From: Neovahlkampfia damariscottae | Taxonomy: Eukaryota > Heterolobosea > Selenaionea > Neovahlkampfiida > Neovahlkampfiidae | DNA: 64,000 nucleotides | Direction of reading: 5' to 3' | NCBI GenBank assembly: GCA_016618085.1 | Contig: JABLTG010000055.1 | Location: 1 to 64,000, forward strand | Part shown: piece by piece, positions 1 to 9,976 of the stretch | How positions within the stretch are numbered: the first letter of the stretch is position 1 | Layout: the number at the start of each line of letters is the position of its first letter | The notes under the pieces: generated by a model | What the model was told of the DNA's origin: nothing | Database searches by the model: none | The model's input: only the letters and a program-made list of their open reading frames with translations | Made by a program: the position numbers and the translations under genes

Positions 1-1274
1 TTTCTTCTGGATTTGGAATGACAACATAAACAAATATCATACTTGGTCCTTCTTCCGATTGAGAAACATCAATAATATCATAAGATAAAGCCTTAATTAA
101 AGTTTCTAATTTTACTTTTGATACAAATTCTTGTAAATATTCAAAATTATTATACATTTCATCATCACAAAAAATATATCTTATTCTTCCTCCAAAATTG
201 TTGTATCTGTTTTCAAATTCATTATCAGATAAATATTTTTGATCATCTTGAATTTTATTTTGATACACTTGAATTTCTTTTTGTAATGCTTTCAATTCTT
301 CTTTTTTCCAAATTGACATTAACCAAATTAATGTATTTGGTCTTTTTTGAAATTCTTTATAATGTGAAATATTTGGAGATGCACATAATACAGTATGAGC
401 AGGAACATTAACAATTTGACTTGGTAAATCTGGATCAATAAGATAATAATTTTCAGAATTTTTAAGATGAGCACATCCTTCAGGCATAAAATTTATACAA
501 CTCCACACTTTGTAACTTCCATCCTCTTGTGCAAAGAAAATATGTGCATTTTTGTCTTTTTTAGTTTCATAAACAACTGTTTTTTTTTGTTTTAATAATA
601 ATCTTAAAAAATAAGCCAAAGAACGACTTTTTCCAATTCCAGGATTTCCAGTTATAATGCCATGAGTTTTTTTTTGACTTTCCAAATATTTTAAAACTTC
701 ATTCCAAAGTTCTATTTGAGATTTACGAATAAAAATTGAAGGAGATTTTTCTTCATTATCTTGAAGCCAAGTTTCTATTTCAATTTTTTTTACACCACCA
801 GACAAATTAATTTCTTTTTGATTTAATAATTCATTTGCATAATCTGTTTTATCTTTGTTTTCTTTCCAATTGTTATAGTCAATATGATCATTCCATTTAA
901 AAATTCTTTTCCTTTCTTCTTCTTCTTCAAATTCTTCTCTTTTTCTTTTGACTCCACGGTTTTCCTCTTCTTGTTCCTATTTTTTTAATCAAAATTGTCT
1001 TTACCTTAAGTTTGGAAATACGATTGAAATAAGCTATTCCTTCAGAATCACCGACGAGTTTTGTCCATTGATTTTCTGTTAATTCCAAAATCTCTTCTAC
1101 TTCAAAAGGTTCAAGTTTTTCAATTTTTGTTTCATCAAATTTTATGTCTTTTAAAAGTTTGGCTTTTTGTTCTTCCTCGGTAAGTTTAATTGTTTCTTCT
1201 GACTCCATTTGGTCATCTTTTTCTTCCAAAATATCAGGTTCAACTATTTTTTTATCTGAAGAATTTTTGCTCAT
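1..1274 (-). CDS. P-loop NTPase, Crinkler/RHS-like, partial
   Basis: Exons run 1274-1005 and 976 down past base 1, with a 28-base GT-AG intron, so the gene leaves the window and its C-terminus is not seen. The N-terminus (about 85 residues) is acidic and charged. After the intron comes a basic/acidic linker, then about 50 residues later a Walker A loop GNPGIGKS followed by SLAYFL, then KTVVYETKKDK, an arrangement typical of the P-loop ATPase of Crinkler effectors and retrotransposon-hot-spot (RHS) proteins. The long open frame downstream is continuous. The family assignment rests on the Walker A region and overall style; I see no confident Walker B. Start ATG 1274 has CCAATCA (bases 1330-1324 in gene sense) 49 bases upstream. 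Such genes are often multicopy and linked to mobile DNA in protists; a truncated GIY-YIG nuclease lies just upstream, head to head. Confidence 0.6.
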
Positions 1275-1435
1275 CTTTGAAGTAATGATCTTGAATTTTT
1301 AATTGCTTGAAAAAATAATAAATTGATTGGTTAAATTTGCAATACTCAAAAAATTTGTGATGAAAACATAAAAAAATGGAAAATACTTAAAGAATAAAAA
1401 CATAACAAAAACATAATAAAACATAAAAAATCATA

Positions 1436-1681
1436 ATGGTAAATTATCAAAATGGAAAAGTCTATAAAATTATTAACTCAATAAATGATGAATGTTATAT
1501 TGGTTCTACAACTCAAAAATTATGTGCTAGAATGGCAAAACATAGATGTGATTACAATACAGGAAAATCATATACATCAAAATTGTTGTTTGAAGAAGAT
1601 TATGAGAATTGTAAAATAATATTGATTGAAAATTACCCATGTGATAACAAAGAACAATTATACAAACAAGAAAGATATTGA
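1436..1681 (+). pseudogene. GIY-YIG nuclease domain, truncated
   Basis: An 81-residue frame begins GKVYKIINS, then CYIGSTTQKL, the two halves of the GIY-YIG nuclease motif (here VYKI and CYIGST), followed by an Arg-Met-x-x-His stretch (ARMAKHR) as in the catalytic helix and a C-terminal ILIENYPCDNKEQLYKQER segment that includes the catalytic Glu region. This compact single-domain form is common in large DNA viruses, phages and homing elements. The frame ends right after the nuclease core, and the sequence beyond looks degraded, so I call it a broken fossil. It lies between the NTPase and Prp28 genes. It could be a short free-standing nuclease still in use, but the lack of the usual downstream domain argues against this. 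Confidence 0.6.
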
Positions 1682-1779
1682 TTTGAGTTGGTTCTATTTT
1701 CATGAGACCAAATAAAGTTATAAATATAGAAAAAATTGACCAATGAATTATTAAAAGAAAACGGTGGAGATGATTATGT

Positions 1780-4248
1780 TTATTTCAAAATATTTTTTGT
1801 TTGAATGGTTCCTGGTTTGATCAAAGCATCAGGATGATTATCCAACTGATTTGGTACATTAGCATTAGAATGCATCAAAAATTGTCTCAAGTCAAACATA
1901 ATTGGAGTATCTTCTTCAGTCAAGAAACTAACAGCAATACCTGTCTTACCAGCTCTAGCTGTACGCCCAATTCTATGTTGATAATCATCAATTAAGTATG
2001 GCATATCATAATTAATGACACACTTAATTCCTTCTACATCAATCCCACGAGCAACAACATTTGTAGCAACAAGGACTTCATATTTACCTTTTTTAAAGCC
2101 TTCTAATGCAAAATTTCTTTGATCTTGTGATTTTTTACCAGTCAAAACAGTTGAACGGAAACCAAGATTTTCAATTTGTTTGTTGATGGCGTCTGCTGTT
2201 TTTTTCAAATTGACAAACACAAGAATCGGTGATTCATTCTCTTCAAGTGCTTCTGATAATTTCTTTCTTTTATCTTCTTGTTTAATGAATAAGATTCTTT
2301 GATCAATATTTTTAGCAGCTCTTCCAATTTCACCAATCATCGCAACGATTTTGTTTCTCATATATTTTGATGCAAGTTTTTCAACTTCAGGAGACATAGT
2401 AGCAGAGAATAAAATAGTTTGTCTGTATATCTTTTTTTCATTTTCTTCATCTTCATTTTCAGGTCTGAGATTTGAACTTGGCATTGATTCTAAAATACTA
2501 TTCACTTGATCAATAAAATTCATTGAAATCATTTTATCAAATTCATCAAGAACAACATAATTACATTGATTTAAAACGATAATTCTTGAATCAATGGTAT
2601 CTAAAATTCTACCTGGTGTTCCAATGATCAATTCAGCACCTTGTTTCAATGCATATGATTGTTCTTGTTTTGATACACCTCCAATTAATGATACAATCTT
2701 GATGTCCATAAATTCTGAAAGTTTTTCAGCTTCTACTAAAATTTGTGTTGCTAATTCTCTTGTTGGTGCTAAAATAAGTGCATAAGGTCCATTGTAACAA
2801 TTCATTGATGTCATTTTTGGTAATTTAGAAATATAGACCAGGAGAGGGATTAAAAAGGCTGCAGTTTTTCCAGAACCAGTTTCTGATAATCCAATAACAT
2901 CTCTATTTTGAAGACCAACTGGAATACATTGCATTTGAACTGGTGTTGGTTTATCGTATTTCGCTTTTTTAATTGCATCTTTGATAAATTTTGGGAAGTT
3001 TCCTTCTTCCCAATCTCTGATTGGATGAGGTACTTTTCCACCTTTTGTTGCAATGTCATGGTCTTCACAAAAAATTCTCCAATCTCTTTGAGTCATTTCT
3101 TTTTGTGATTTCTGAGACCAATGTTTAACATTTTCTTCCAACTCAAATCTTGATTTTTTTTTTGGTGCTAAAGTAATATTCTCTGCTTTTGCTCTTTCTT
3201 GAACATAATCTGTATAAAATTTTGTATTTTTTTCATGTTCTTTTTCATCCATTCCTGCTCTTTTACCTCTTCCAAATAACAACATTGCTTCATGTTTTTG
3301 ATTATAAATTGGGTTGATATCATGTGATGTGTCTTCAGATTCGTCCCAATCAAAAACAAACTTTGTTCTGTCACTTGGTTTATATTGTTTCTTTTGAGGT
3401 TTATTTTCACCAAGGAATGATTTTTTGATATCTTCAAGTTCTGCTTGATCAAAATAACTTTCATTTTTTGTTTCATTTCTTGCTTGCAACATTTTTTCTC
3501 GTTCTAATCTCATTTGTTCAATTTTTTTTTTTCTGTCATTTTTTTCATCATTCATTGATAAATTTTGTTTTTTTCTTTCTTTTTTTGTCATGAAAACTGG
3601 TTTCGAATTTTCTTCTTGTTCTTTTTCTTTTTTTAATTCATCCACTGAAATTGGTTGAATTTCTTTTGTCTTTTCAATGGTTGTTTGAAAAAGTTCTGTG
3701 TTTTGTGGTTTTACAGCACCAAAATCTTTTGAATATTCAACTGATTTCTCAATAGATTTCCCAAATTTTTCTTGTGTGTCTCTTGAAAATTGTTCTTCTT
3801 CTTCCTCATCTTCATCATCGTCATAATAACGACTGTAAGGTTTTTTGAATTCTTTTTTAGTTTCTTTAGGTGGTAAATATTCTTTTCTTGATGATTCATA
3901 ATCTCTTTTTTCATTCGGAGAATCATGTCTTCTTTGTTCGTCTTTATACTTTTTTGATGAATAATGTTCTCTTTCTTCATAGTTTCTATGTTTTTCTGGT
4001 GAATAATCTCTTTTAAATTTTTTAGGTGAATATTCTCTTCTTCTGTTATCTGGTGAATAATTTCTTTTTCTTCTGTGTCTTTCTGGAGAATAATTTCTCT
4101 TTGTTTTATAATTTTCTGGTGAATATCTTCTTCTGTCATCTGGTGAGTAATCTCTTCTTCTTCTTGGTGGTGAGTCTCTCCTTTCATATCTTCTATATCT
4201 TGGAGAAGGACTTCTTTTCCTTCGTCTCTCTTGTTCACGTTCAGACAT
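1780..4248 (-). CDS. PRP28: Pre-mRNA splicing DEAD-box helicase Prp28/DDX23
   Basis: An 822-residue RNA helicase of the U5 snRNP that exchanges U1 for U6 at the 5' splice site. The first about 150 residues are an RS-like tail rich in Arg/Ser/Tyr with repeated YSP units (YSPENY, YSPERH, YSPDNR, YSPKKF, YSPEKH), matching the RS domain of human DDX23. The helicase core shows Q-motif TPVQMQCIP, motif I SETGSGKT, APTRELATQI, GTPGRI, motif III SATMSP and motif VI HRIGRTARAG. Motif II reads DEFD instead of DEAD, which is unusual. The ATG at 4248 is chosen because the open frame upstream lacks an ATG and CCAAT lies at 4275-4271 in gene sense, 22 bases before it. It is divergent from the quinone reductase gene, only 42 bases away. 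No introns are seen. Confidence 0.93.
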   Translation of the reverse strand: MSEREQERRRKRSPSPRYRRYERRDSPPRRRRDYSPDDRRRYSPENYKTKRNYSPERHRRKRNYSPDNRRREYSPKKFKRDYSPEKHRNYEEREHYSSKKYKDEQRRHDSPNEKRDYESSRKEYLPPKETKKEFKKPYSRYYDDDEDEEEEEQFSRDTQEKFGKSIEKSVEYSKDFGAVKPQNTELFQTTIEKTKEIQPISVDELKKEKEQEENSKPVFMTKKERKKQNLSMNDEKNDRKKKIEQMRLEREKMLQARNETKNESYFDQAELEDIKKSFLGENKPQKKQYKPSDRTKFVFDWDESEDTSHDINPIYNQKHEAMLLFGRGKRAGMDEKEHEKNTKFYTDYVQERAKAENITLAPKKKSRFELEENVKHWSQKSQKEMTQRDWRIFCEDHDIATKGGKVPHPIRDWEEGNFPKFIKDAIKKAKYDKPTPVQMQCIPVGLQNRDVIGLSETGSGKTAAFLIPLLVYISKLPKMTSMNCYNGPYALILAPTRELATQILVEAEKLSEFMDIKIVSLIGGVSKQEQSYALKQGAELIIGTPGRILDTIDSRIIVLNQCNYVVLDEFDKMISMNFIDQVNSILESMPSSNLRPENEDEENEKKIYRQTILFSATMSPEVEKLASKYMRNKIVAMIGEIGRAAKNIDQRILFIKQEDKRKKLSEALEENESPILVFVNLKKTADAINKQIENLGFRSTVLTGKKSQDQRNFALEGFKKGKYEVLVATNVVARGIDVEGIKCVINYDMPYLIDDYQHRIGRTARAGKTGIAVSFLTEEDTPIMFDLRQFLMHSNANVPNQLDNHPDALIKPGTIQTKNILK

Positions 4249-4290
4249 GATTGAAGAATGGAACAAATTTATTGGTTTAAAAAAAAAAGA

Positions 4291-5304
4291 ATGAGAGCAG
4301 TTGTTTGTGAAGAAATTGGTCAACCAGATAAAGTATTAAAAGTTGATACTTCTATACTTGAACCTTCTATTAAATCCAAAATGGAAGTTAAAATTAAAGT
4401 GATGTGTGGAGGTTTAAATTTTGGTTCCGATGTGTTAATGGTACTTGGACAATATCAAGTAAAACCAAAAACACCATTTATACCAGGAGCAGAAATATCA
4501 GGAGTTGTTTCAGAAGTTGGTGAAAATGTCAAAACTTGCAAAGTTGGAGACAGAGTTTGTGGTTTAGTTTCAACAAATGGATTTGCTGAGTATGTCATAA
4601 CTCATGCATCAAAAGTAATTAAAATTCCAAAAAAAATGTCTTTTGAAGAAGCAAGTTCTTTTATGATTTGTTATGGAACAACACTCATGGGTTTAAAGAC
4701 AAGAGCAAATTTACAACCAAATGAATTTTTACTTGTGCATGGAGCTTCAGGTGGTGTTGGTTTGGCAGCTATTCAACTAGGAAAAGCATTGGGCGCTATT
4801 GTTATCGCAACTGCATCAACAGAAGAAAAATTAAAGATTTGTCAAGAAAATGGTGCTGATTATCTTATCAATTATAAAACAGATGATTTTGTTCAAATTG
4901 TGAAACAAATTACAAAAGGAAAAGGTGTAAATGTAGTTTATGATCCTGTTGGTGGTTCTACATTTGATAAAACATTAAAATGTGTTTCTTGGGGTGGAAG
5001 AGTTATCATTATTGGATTTGCATCTGGAAATATTTCAAAAATCCCAGCAAATATTTTATTGGTGAAAAATTTAGATATTATAGGTTTATATTGGGGTTCT
5101 TATTTCCAAATGAATCCTAAAGTTGCTATTCAAGGTATTGTTGATTTATTCAATTTTTATAATGATGGTTTAATTCATCCATACATTGGAAAAACTTATC
5201 ATTTAGAACAAACTGCAAATGCGATGAATGATATGTTGGAAAGAAAATCTATTGGGAAATCTGTTATTTATATTGATCAAACTGTCGCAAAATCAAGATT
5301 GTAA
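4291..5304 (+). CDS. Zeta-crystallin/quinone oxidoreductase-like MDR enzyme
   Basis: A 337-residue zinc-independent medium-chain dehydrogenase/reductase that would reduce quinones or enoyl substrates with NADPH. The N-terminal catalytic half has the GLNFGSDVLMVLGQY and PFIPGAEISGVV blocks. The Rossmann half begins at about residue 140 with LLVHGASGGVGLAAIQ, the AxxGxxG-type NADP loop; the zinc-ligand cysteines of alcohol dehydrogenases are absent. The protein ends in KSRL, and the last three residues SRL fit the type 1 peroxisome signal, so it may be peroxisomal. The first ATG of the frame lies 33 bases upstream (4258); I prefer MRAVV because homologues start there. It shares a very short divergent promoter with Prp28. 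No introns. Confidence 0.88.
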   Translation: MRAVVCEEIGQPDKVLKVDTSILEPSIKSKMEVKIKVMCGGLNFGSDVLMVLGQYQVKPKTPFIPGAEISGVVSEVGENVKTCKVGDRVCGLVSTNGFAEYVITHASKVIKIPKKMSFEEASSFMICYGTTLMGLKTRANLQPNEFLLVHGASGGVGLAAIQLGKALGAIVIATASTEEKLKICQENGADYLINYKTDDFVQIVKQITKGKGVNVVYDPVGGSTFDKTLKCVSWGGRVIIIGFASGNISKIPANILLVKNLDIIGLYWGSYFQMNPKVAIQGIVDLFNFYNDGLIHPYIGKTYHLEQTANAMNDMLERKSIGKSVIYIDQTVAKSRL

Positions 5305-5487
5305 AAATAGATTATTCTTCCTCTTCATTTTTTTCATCCATTTTCAAAATCTCCAAAATATTACATTCCAAAAGTGACAACAAATTTAATTTTTTTAAAA
5401 TTCCTTTGATAACTTGAATCCAGTAGTTTTTGGAATTTTCTAGAAATAAATGAACTTTTCTTGAAAAAATGATCCAATCAAAACAAA

Positions 5488-6543
5488 ATGCCGAAAAAAA
5501 AAACAGTTAACGGAAGTGACTCAAGTGATGACGAAGAATTTTCAATGGGTGATGAAAATGACCAAGAAGATGATTTTGTTGAAGATGAAATTGAAGAAGA
5601 ATACGAAGAACCACCAAAATCTTCAAAAAAGAGAAAAGATATGGATTCTGATGATAATGAAGATGAAGAAGAGGAAGAAGAAGAAAAACCAAAAAAGAAA
5701 ACCAAAACGACAAAGGATGACAAAAAGAAAACTACTACAAAATCAAAATCAACAACCACCAAAAAAGATACTAAAGATAAAAAACCTGCAAAAAAAACAA
5801 CAAGAGATGTGAAACAAAGTAAAACGAAATATTAAAAACTAACATATTTATTTTAGTTGAAGAACAATTGAATGCTTATTGTGCAAAACATAATCGTCCT
5901 CATGCAGTTCAAAGTCTTTTGACTGCTCATAAGAATACATTCACTAAAGCATTTGCAGATAAAGTAAATAGTTAAAATGATTTTTAATTTTCTTTAAAGG
6001 CATTGGCTTCTCTTTGTAAAAAAGGAGAATTAACTTTGAAACAAAGTGGAAAAGCAAAAGTCTATTATGTAAACCAAGATAAACTCCAAACCGCATCAAA
6101 AGATGAATTGATAGCCATGGACAAAGAATCAAAAGCAAAAACTCTTTCTGTGAAAGAATTAACAGAAGAAGTAAAACACATTCAAAAAGGTAAAAAAAAA
6201 ATTCTGATTTAATATAATTTCTAAAGAACACAGTTCTCTTATGAATTCACTGACAAATGATCAACTTGATGCTAAAATTATTCAACAAAAAGAAGAAATT
6301 GAAAAGAAAAAAATTAAATTGGCTTCTTTACAAACAGGTGATTTGATTTCAGATGAAGATTTAAAAAAAGTTGATGAAGATTTGGAAAAGTTTTTGAAAG
6401 AATGGAAGAAGAGAAGAAGATTAGCAAAAGATATTATAGCTCAAATTTCGGAAGGTAGAGATATTAAACCACGTGATTTTATGGATGAATTAGATTTAGA
6501 AGATGATCCTGTTGATATTGATACCATTGGAAAATTAGAATAA
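5488..6543 (+). CDS. HOP2: Hop2/PSMC3IP meiotic recombination factor
   Basis: Four exons, 5488-5818, 5857-5963, 6000-6189 and 6227-6543, encode 314 residues. Hop2 pairs with Mnd1 and stimulates Dmc1/Rad51 strand invasion in meiosis. From about residue 111 the protein matches the family end to end: a winged-helix domain (EEQLNAYCAKHNRP ... LCKKGELTLKQSGKAKVYY), a leucine-rich coiled coil, then KEWKKRRRLAKDI, which aligns with the KEWRKRKRMATEL helix of human PSMC3IP, and a short acidic tail. It is about 100 residues longer than usual because of an added N-terminal stretch of alternating acidic and Lys-rich blocks, with no counterpart that I know of. CCAATCA at 5474-5480 lies only 7 bases before the ATG. 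Its presence implies a meiotic or parasexual machinery. Confidence 0.9.
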
Positions 6544-6572
6544 ATTTTCATTGAGCTTCTATTGTGGTTGCA

Positions 6573-6579
6573 CCAATCA
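6573..6579 (+). promoter_or_regulatory. CCAATCA element deciding a start
   Basis: CCAATCA lies inside the upstream extension of the frame and 30 bases before ATG 6610, favouring the internal ATG as the true start. Confidence 0.5.
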
Positions 6580-6609
6580 GTTTCTTTTTTTCAAGAGTTT
6601 TGTGTGGCA

Positions 6610-7392
6610 ATGTCTGACAATGGTATTTATAATAGAATGCTTTTCGCCACATTAGTTGTTGTAATAATGAATATTTACTATATGTATTATACTATGTCTT
6701 ATAAATTTGAAAATGATTCTCTGGAAAAAACAATGTTCGAAAATCATAAAAAGAGAAAAGAACAATTAGAGCTTGGTTGTTTATATCGGAATTTTAATGA
6801 AACAAAACATGGATTATGTCCTTATTCACCTGAAAATTATGCATATTGGCCGAGAATTCCACATTTGTGTATTTTAGCTTCAAACTCTTGTTCAACTGCC
6901 TCTCATTTATTTGGTGAGAATAAATTTATCAAAACTTCATGGTCAGATTTTATATTTTTTGATTTTTTTTTCACTAAACATGTGAATTTTAAAAATATCA
7001 TTGAAATTGAATCTTCCACTGGAATTCAAAGTTTATTTTTGGGAATGATTTCAAAATTGAGAAATGGACAATTTACAGCAATAAACAAGAATGATAATAG
7101 ATTAGAAACAGTTAAAAGAGGATGGTTGAAATCAATGCATTTGAAAAAAATGACTAAAGACTTTGAAAAATCATCATTATTTTCTGTTAACAATTTGATT
7201 GTCATTTTGCATAATTTCGATTGTAAATTATTGACAAAACTGATTCCAAATATCAAATCAAAACACTACTTTATAATTTTACCTAGAAATTCAATGCTAT
7301 TCAAATGTTTACCTCACAAAAAATTCCAATTAAAATACGAAAAATTTGGAAGTTATTTTGGAAGTTCCTATCAAATTTTAACAAAAAATTGA
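6610..7392 (+). CDS. One-pass membrane protein, unknown
   Basis: A 260-residue protein that I do not recognise. It starts MSDNGIYNR, followed by one strongly hydrophobic segment (about residues 10-32) that would act as a signal anchor. The lumenal or cytosolic body has a cluster of Cys (LGCLYRNF, GLCPY, HLCILASNSC) and a stretch FKNIIEIESSTGIQSLFLG that faintly recalls the glycine-rich start of a methyltransferase fold; this is weak. The frame is open further upstream only from a TTG. CCAATCA at 6573-6579, 30 bases before ATG 6610, supports the later start. It converges tail to tail with PUS3, 8 bases apart. Confidence 0.6.
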   Translation: MSDNGIYNRMLFATLVVVIMNIYYMYYTMSYKFENDSLEKTMFENHKKRKEQLELGCLYRNFNETKHGLCPYSPENYAYWPRIPHLCILASNSCSTASHLFGENKFIKTSWSDFIFFDFFFTKHVNFKNIIEIESSTGIQSLFLGMISKLRNGQFTAINKNDNRLETVKRGWLKSMHLKKMTKDFEKSSLFSVNNLIVILHNFDCKLLTKLIPNIKSKHYFIILPRNSMLFKCLPHKKFQLKYEKFGSYFGSSYQILTKN

Positions 7393-7400
7393 AATGAATT

Positions 7401-8677
7401 TTATTCTTTTTTAAACTTTTTTCGATGATCTTCATATGATTTTCCAGTTGGTCTTTCAATCAAATCAACATGCCTTTTATTATTATAAAAAATTTGAATT
7501 GAATTTTGAAAGGTTTTGAATTGTTTTAATTCACCATCTTGATCATCAATCATCATTGAATTATCAATATACTCAAATACGTTTTCATATAATTTTGCAT
7601 AAATTGCAGATTCTTTCCATTTTTCAAAAATTTCGTCATAGATTTTTTTGATTGAACCTACAGCATTTTTAGTAAAAATAAATTTGAAATACTCAAATCA
7701 TTTGTAAATTTCCAATCTAAATCTTCAAATACACAATCATATAAACATAAATAAAGCTCAGATGCCATTTTATATTGTGGTTTTGCTTGCTGATTTTCTA
7801 CATCAAGTAATTGTAAAAGTACTTCAGGTTTTTCATATTTCTTTCCAACCATGAATAAAACAGCAGCCATGCAACGTATTTGATGCCATAAAAATGAATA
7901 TCCAACAACAACAATCTCATAAATGTTTTCATCATTTTCATTGGATTTTTCAATGGAGATATTAAGGATTTTCCGAGTGAAGTTAGTTTCCAAATCTGGT
8001 TGAATTTTACAGAAATTCCTAAAATCATGAGTTCCAATGAAATATTTTGCAGCTTTCTTCATTAAATCAACATCTAAATTCTCTTTCACAAAGTAATACT
8101 TATACTTTCTGTAAAGACAAGAAAATCGAGCATCAAATCTAGTACTAACTGGACACCAACCTAAAACTCTAATATCATCCGGTAAAACTCCATTTATCAT
8201 TTTTACATAATCTAATTCTTCCACTTGTTCTTTTTTAATTTTTTCATCATCACTTGGTATCACTCCTACACCTTCTGTCATGTTGGTTCGAACATACAAT
8301 GCTACAACTTGACCTAATGCAGATACTTTCAAAGTTTAAAATATTTCTTTTTTCGAACCTCCTTTGTCAGTTCTTCCACATCTTGAAAAATTACAACTGG
8401 TTCTTCCTTCAATTAATTTTGTCTTTTCTAAGGCTTTGAATAATTCTTCTTCAATAGTTTTTGTTTCATGTGGTTGATACGCTAGTCCACTATAATTCCA
8501 ACCAATATAGGAAATTTTCAAAGCAATATGTCTTTTTAAATATTTTGTAAAGTCAAATGGTCGATCATTTTTATGTTTTTTTTTATTTTTTTGTAGAGAC
8601 TTCTGATGTTTGTTTATGAGTGTGATTAATTCTTCTTTGGTAAGTTTGGATGCATCAACATCATCAATGGAGCTCAT
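7401..8677 (-). CDS. PUS3: tRNA pseudouridine synthase PUS3/DEG1
   Basis: Three exons, 8677-8359, 8325-7693 and 7657-7401, encode 402 residues. The enzyme makes pseudouridine at positions 38/39 of tRNA anticodon arms. The catalytic block reads SRCGRTDKGVSALGQVV across intron 1, with the catalytic Asp in GRTDKG. Later come GTHDFRNFCK, FLWHQIRCM and AKPQYKMASELYLCLYDC; the last is diagnostic of the PUS3 subgroup (KPQYSMAVEFPLVLYDC in human). The last exon supplies the family's C-terminal LIERPTGKSYEDHRKKF. The ATG at 8677 is chosen because the upstream frame only opens at a TTG and CCAAT (8688-8692, antisense) lies 10 bases before it. Confidence 0.9.
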
Positions 8678-8692
8678 GAGAAAGTGACCAAT

Positions 8693-9001
8693 GAAAATAT
8701 AGAGAAGTTCATTCAAATTTTGAAGTATTTTCTTGGTGAAAGATTGATCAAAACTGAAGAATGCTTCAATGCCTGATGAAACTCATTCACATTTCTTTCC
8801 AGTAGAATTTATCCGATTTGTATCAAATTAGAAGAAAAAACTATCCAATCAAATGTGATATTCAGAATTTTGGATGATGAAAAAGAAGGCAGTAATTAGA
8901 AATATTTGAGTGGAAAAACGACAATTTTTTCTTGAAGTTGAAATGGAAGCTTAATAAACGATTTGATTGGATAATTTTTTCTTTTTGATCGAAGTCAAAT
9001 A
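8693..9001. other. Intergenic, no gene seen
   Basis: About 300 bases between PUS3 and the next plus-strand gene. It holds two copies of the promoter-like heptamer (CCAATCA 8845-8851; TGATTGG 8964-8970). The second lies 31 bases before ATG 9002 and probably serves that gene. A 20-codon frame starts near 8770, but I could not extend it through a convincing intron. Confidence 0.5.
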
Positions 9002-9936
9002 ATGCAACATACAGAGAATGGATCTTTGCCCAACGTTAAACTCGAATTGATGCATGAAACAACTTCAAATACATATTTAAGGAATACAAAGTGGAGCACT
9101 GAGTTCTTAAGTAACTCCAATCCTTCAAAAAATTGGATATTCAAAACACCACAGTTCAAATATTGCAAAAAGCGGAAAGAATTTTTCTCTGAAGAATTTA
9201 ATGATGTTTGGTATAAAGCTCCTTACAAATATCACATGATTATGGAGGCTGTAAATATTCCAATTGATTTGAAGGCAAGTTTGGAAGTTGTTTATGAGGA
9301 CTTTTCAAAAATTGACATTCCAGAAGCTTTATCTTTAATGACTCAATCTTGTTTTAAACAGGGTAAACTTTGTCTAGAACCTTTTCAATTCAATGTTTGC
9401 TCTTACAAATTAGGTATGCATTTTTTTAACACAAATTTAACTTTTTGTTAGATGGAAGGAAATTTCGTCTTCAAATAGGTATTTATTCAAATGATGAAGT
9501 ACATGAGTTGAATTTAGTTTCACCTGCATTCACCATCAAATCAAAAAAACCAATATCGAAACCTGGATCACAAATTTTGAAAAGAAAAAAGAAATTTGAT
9601 GAAGATATTAATCCAAAAATATCCAAAGAAACATTCCCATCACCTAAAAAACTTCGCCCTGAGAATTTTTTGTTGTTGAATTCACCTTTGATTTTGCCAA
9701 AGAAACTTTTACCACTAGCACCTAAACCTGATGAAATTTTCAATATTAAAATGGAATCTCATCCTTCAAATAATGTATTGAGTATTATGAATCATGAAGA
9801 AGTCACTCATTCAACAGATCAATATTCAACACAAGAGAAAACTAAATCACCCGAAGATGAAACAAAAAAAGTACCAAAATACATGATGAAACTAATGAGA
9901 TTTAATGATACATTAGCAACACAACATTTTGAATAA
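9002..9936 (+). CDS. Possible Ig-fold (p53/CudA-like) transcription factor
   Basis: Two exons, 9002-9413 and 9452-9936, encode 298 residues. The first 170 residues form a compact domain with PYKYHMIMEA, QGKLCLEPFQFNVCSYK and, across the intron, DGRKFRLQIGIY, ending LVSPAFTIKSKK. Alternating beta-strand patterning and the phrase 'FRL...SPxFxIxSKK' recall the immunoglobulin-fold DNA-binding domains of p53-like factors and the CudA family of social amoebae; this is a resemblance only. The C-terminal 130 residues are low complexity with Lys, Pro and Ser, and a basic run RKKKF that could be a nuclear signal. TGATTGG at 8964-8970 precedes the ATG. It converges with the first channel-copine gene. 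Confidence 0.45.
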
Positions 9937-9976
9937 CTTCAATTTTTGAATAAAACAAAATCATTGGTGAAAAATT

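Noticed and set aside
3711-4250. Alternative frames over the Prp28 RS tail on both strands
   Set aside because: Shadows of a repetitive Arg/Ser/Tyr region; only the Prp28 frame continues into the helicase.
5478-5762. Ser-rich minus-strand frame opposite Hop2
   Set aside because: It is the complement of the acidic GAA/GAT-rich first exon of Hop2, which gives long Ser runs on the other strand.
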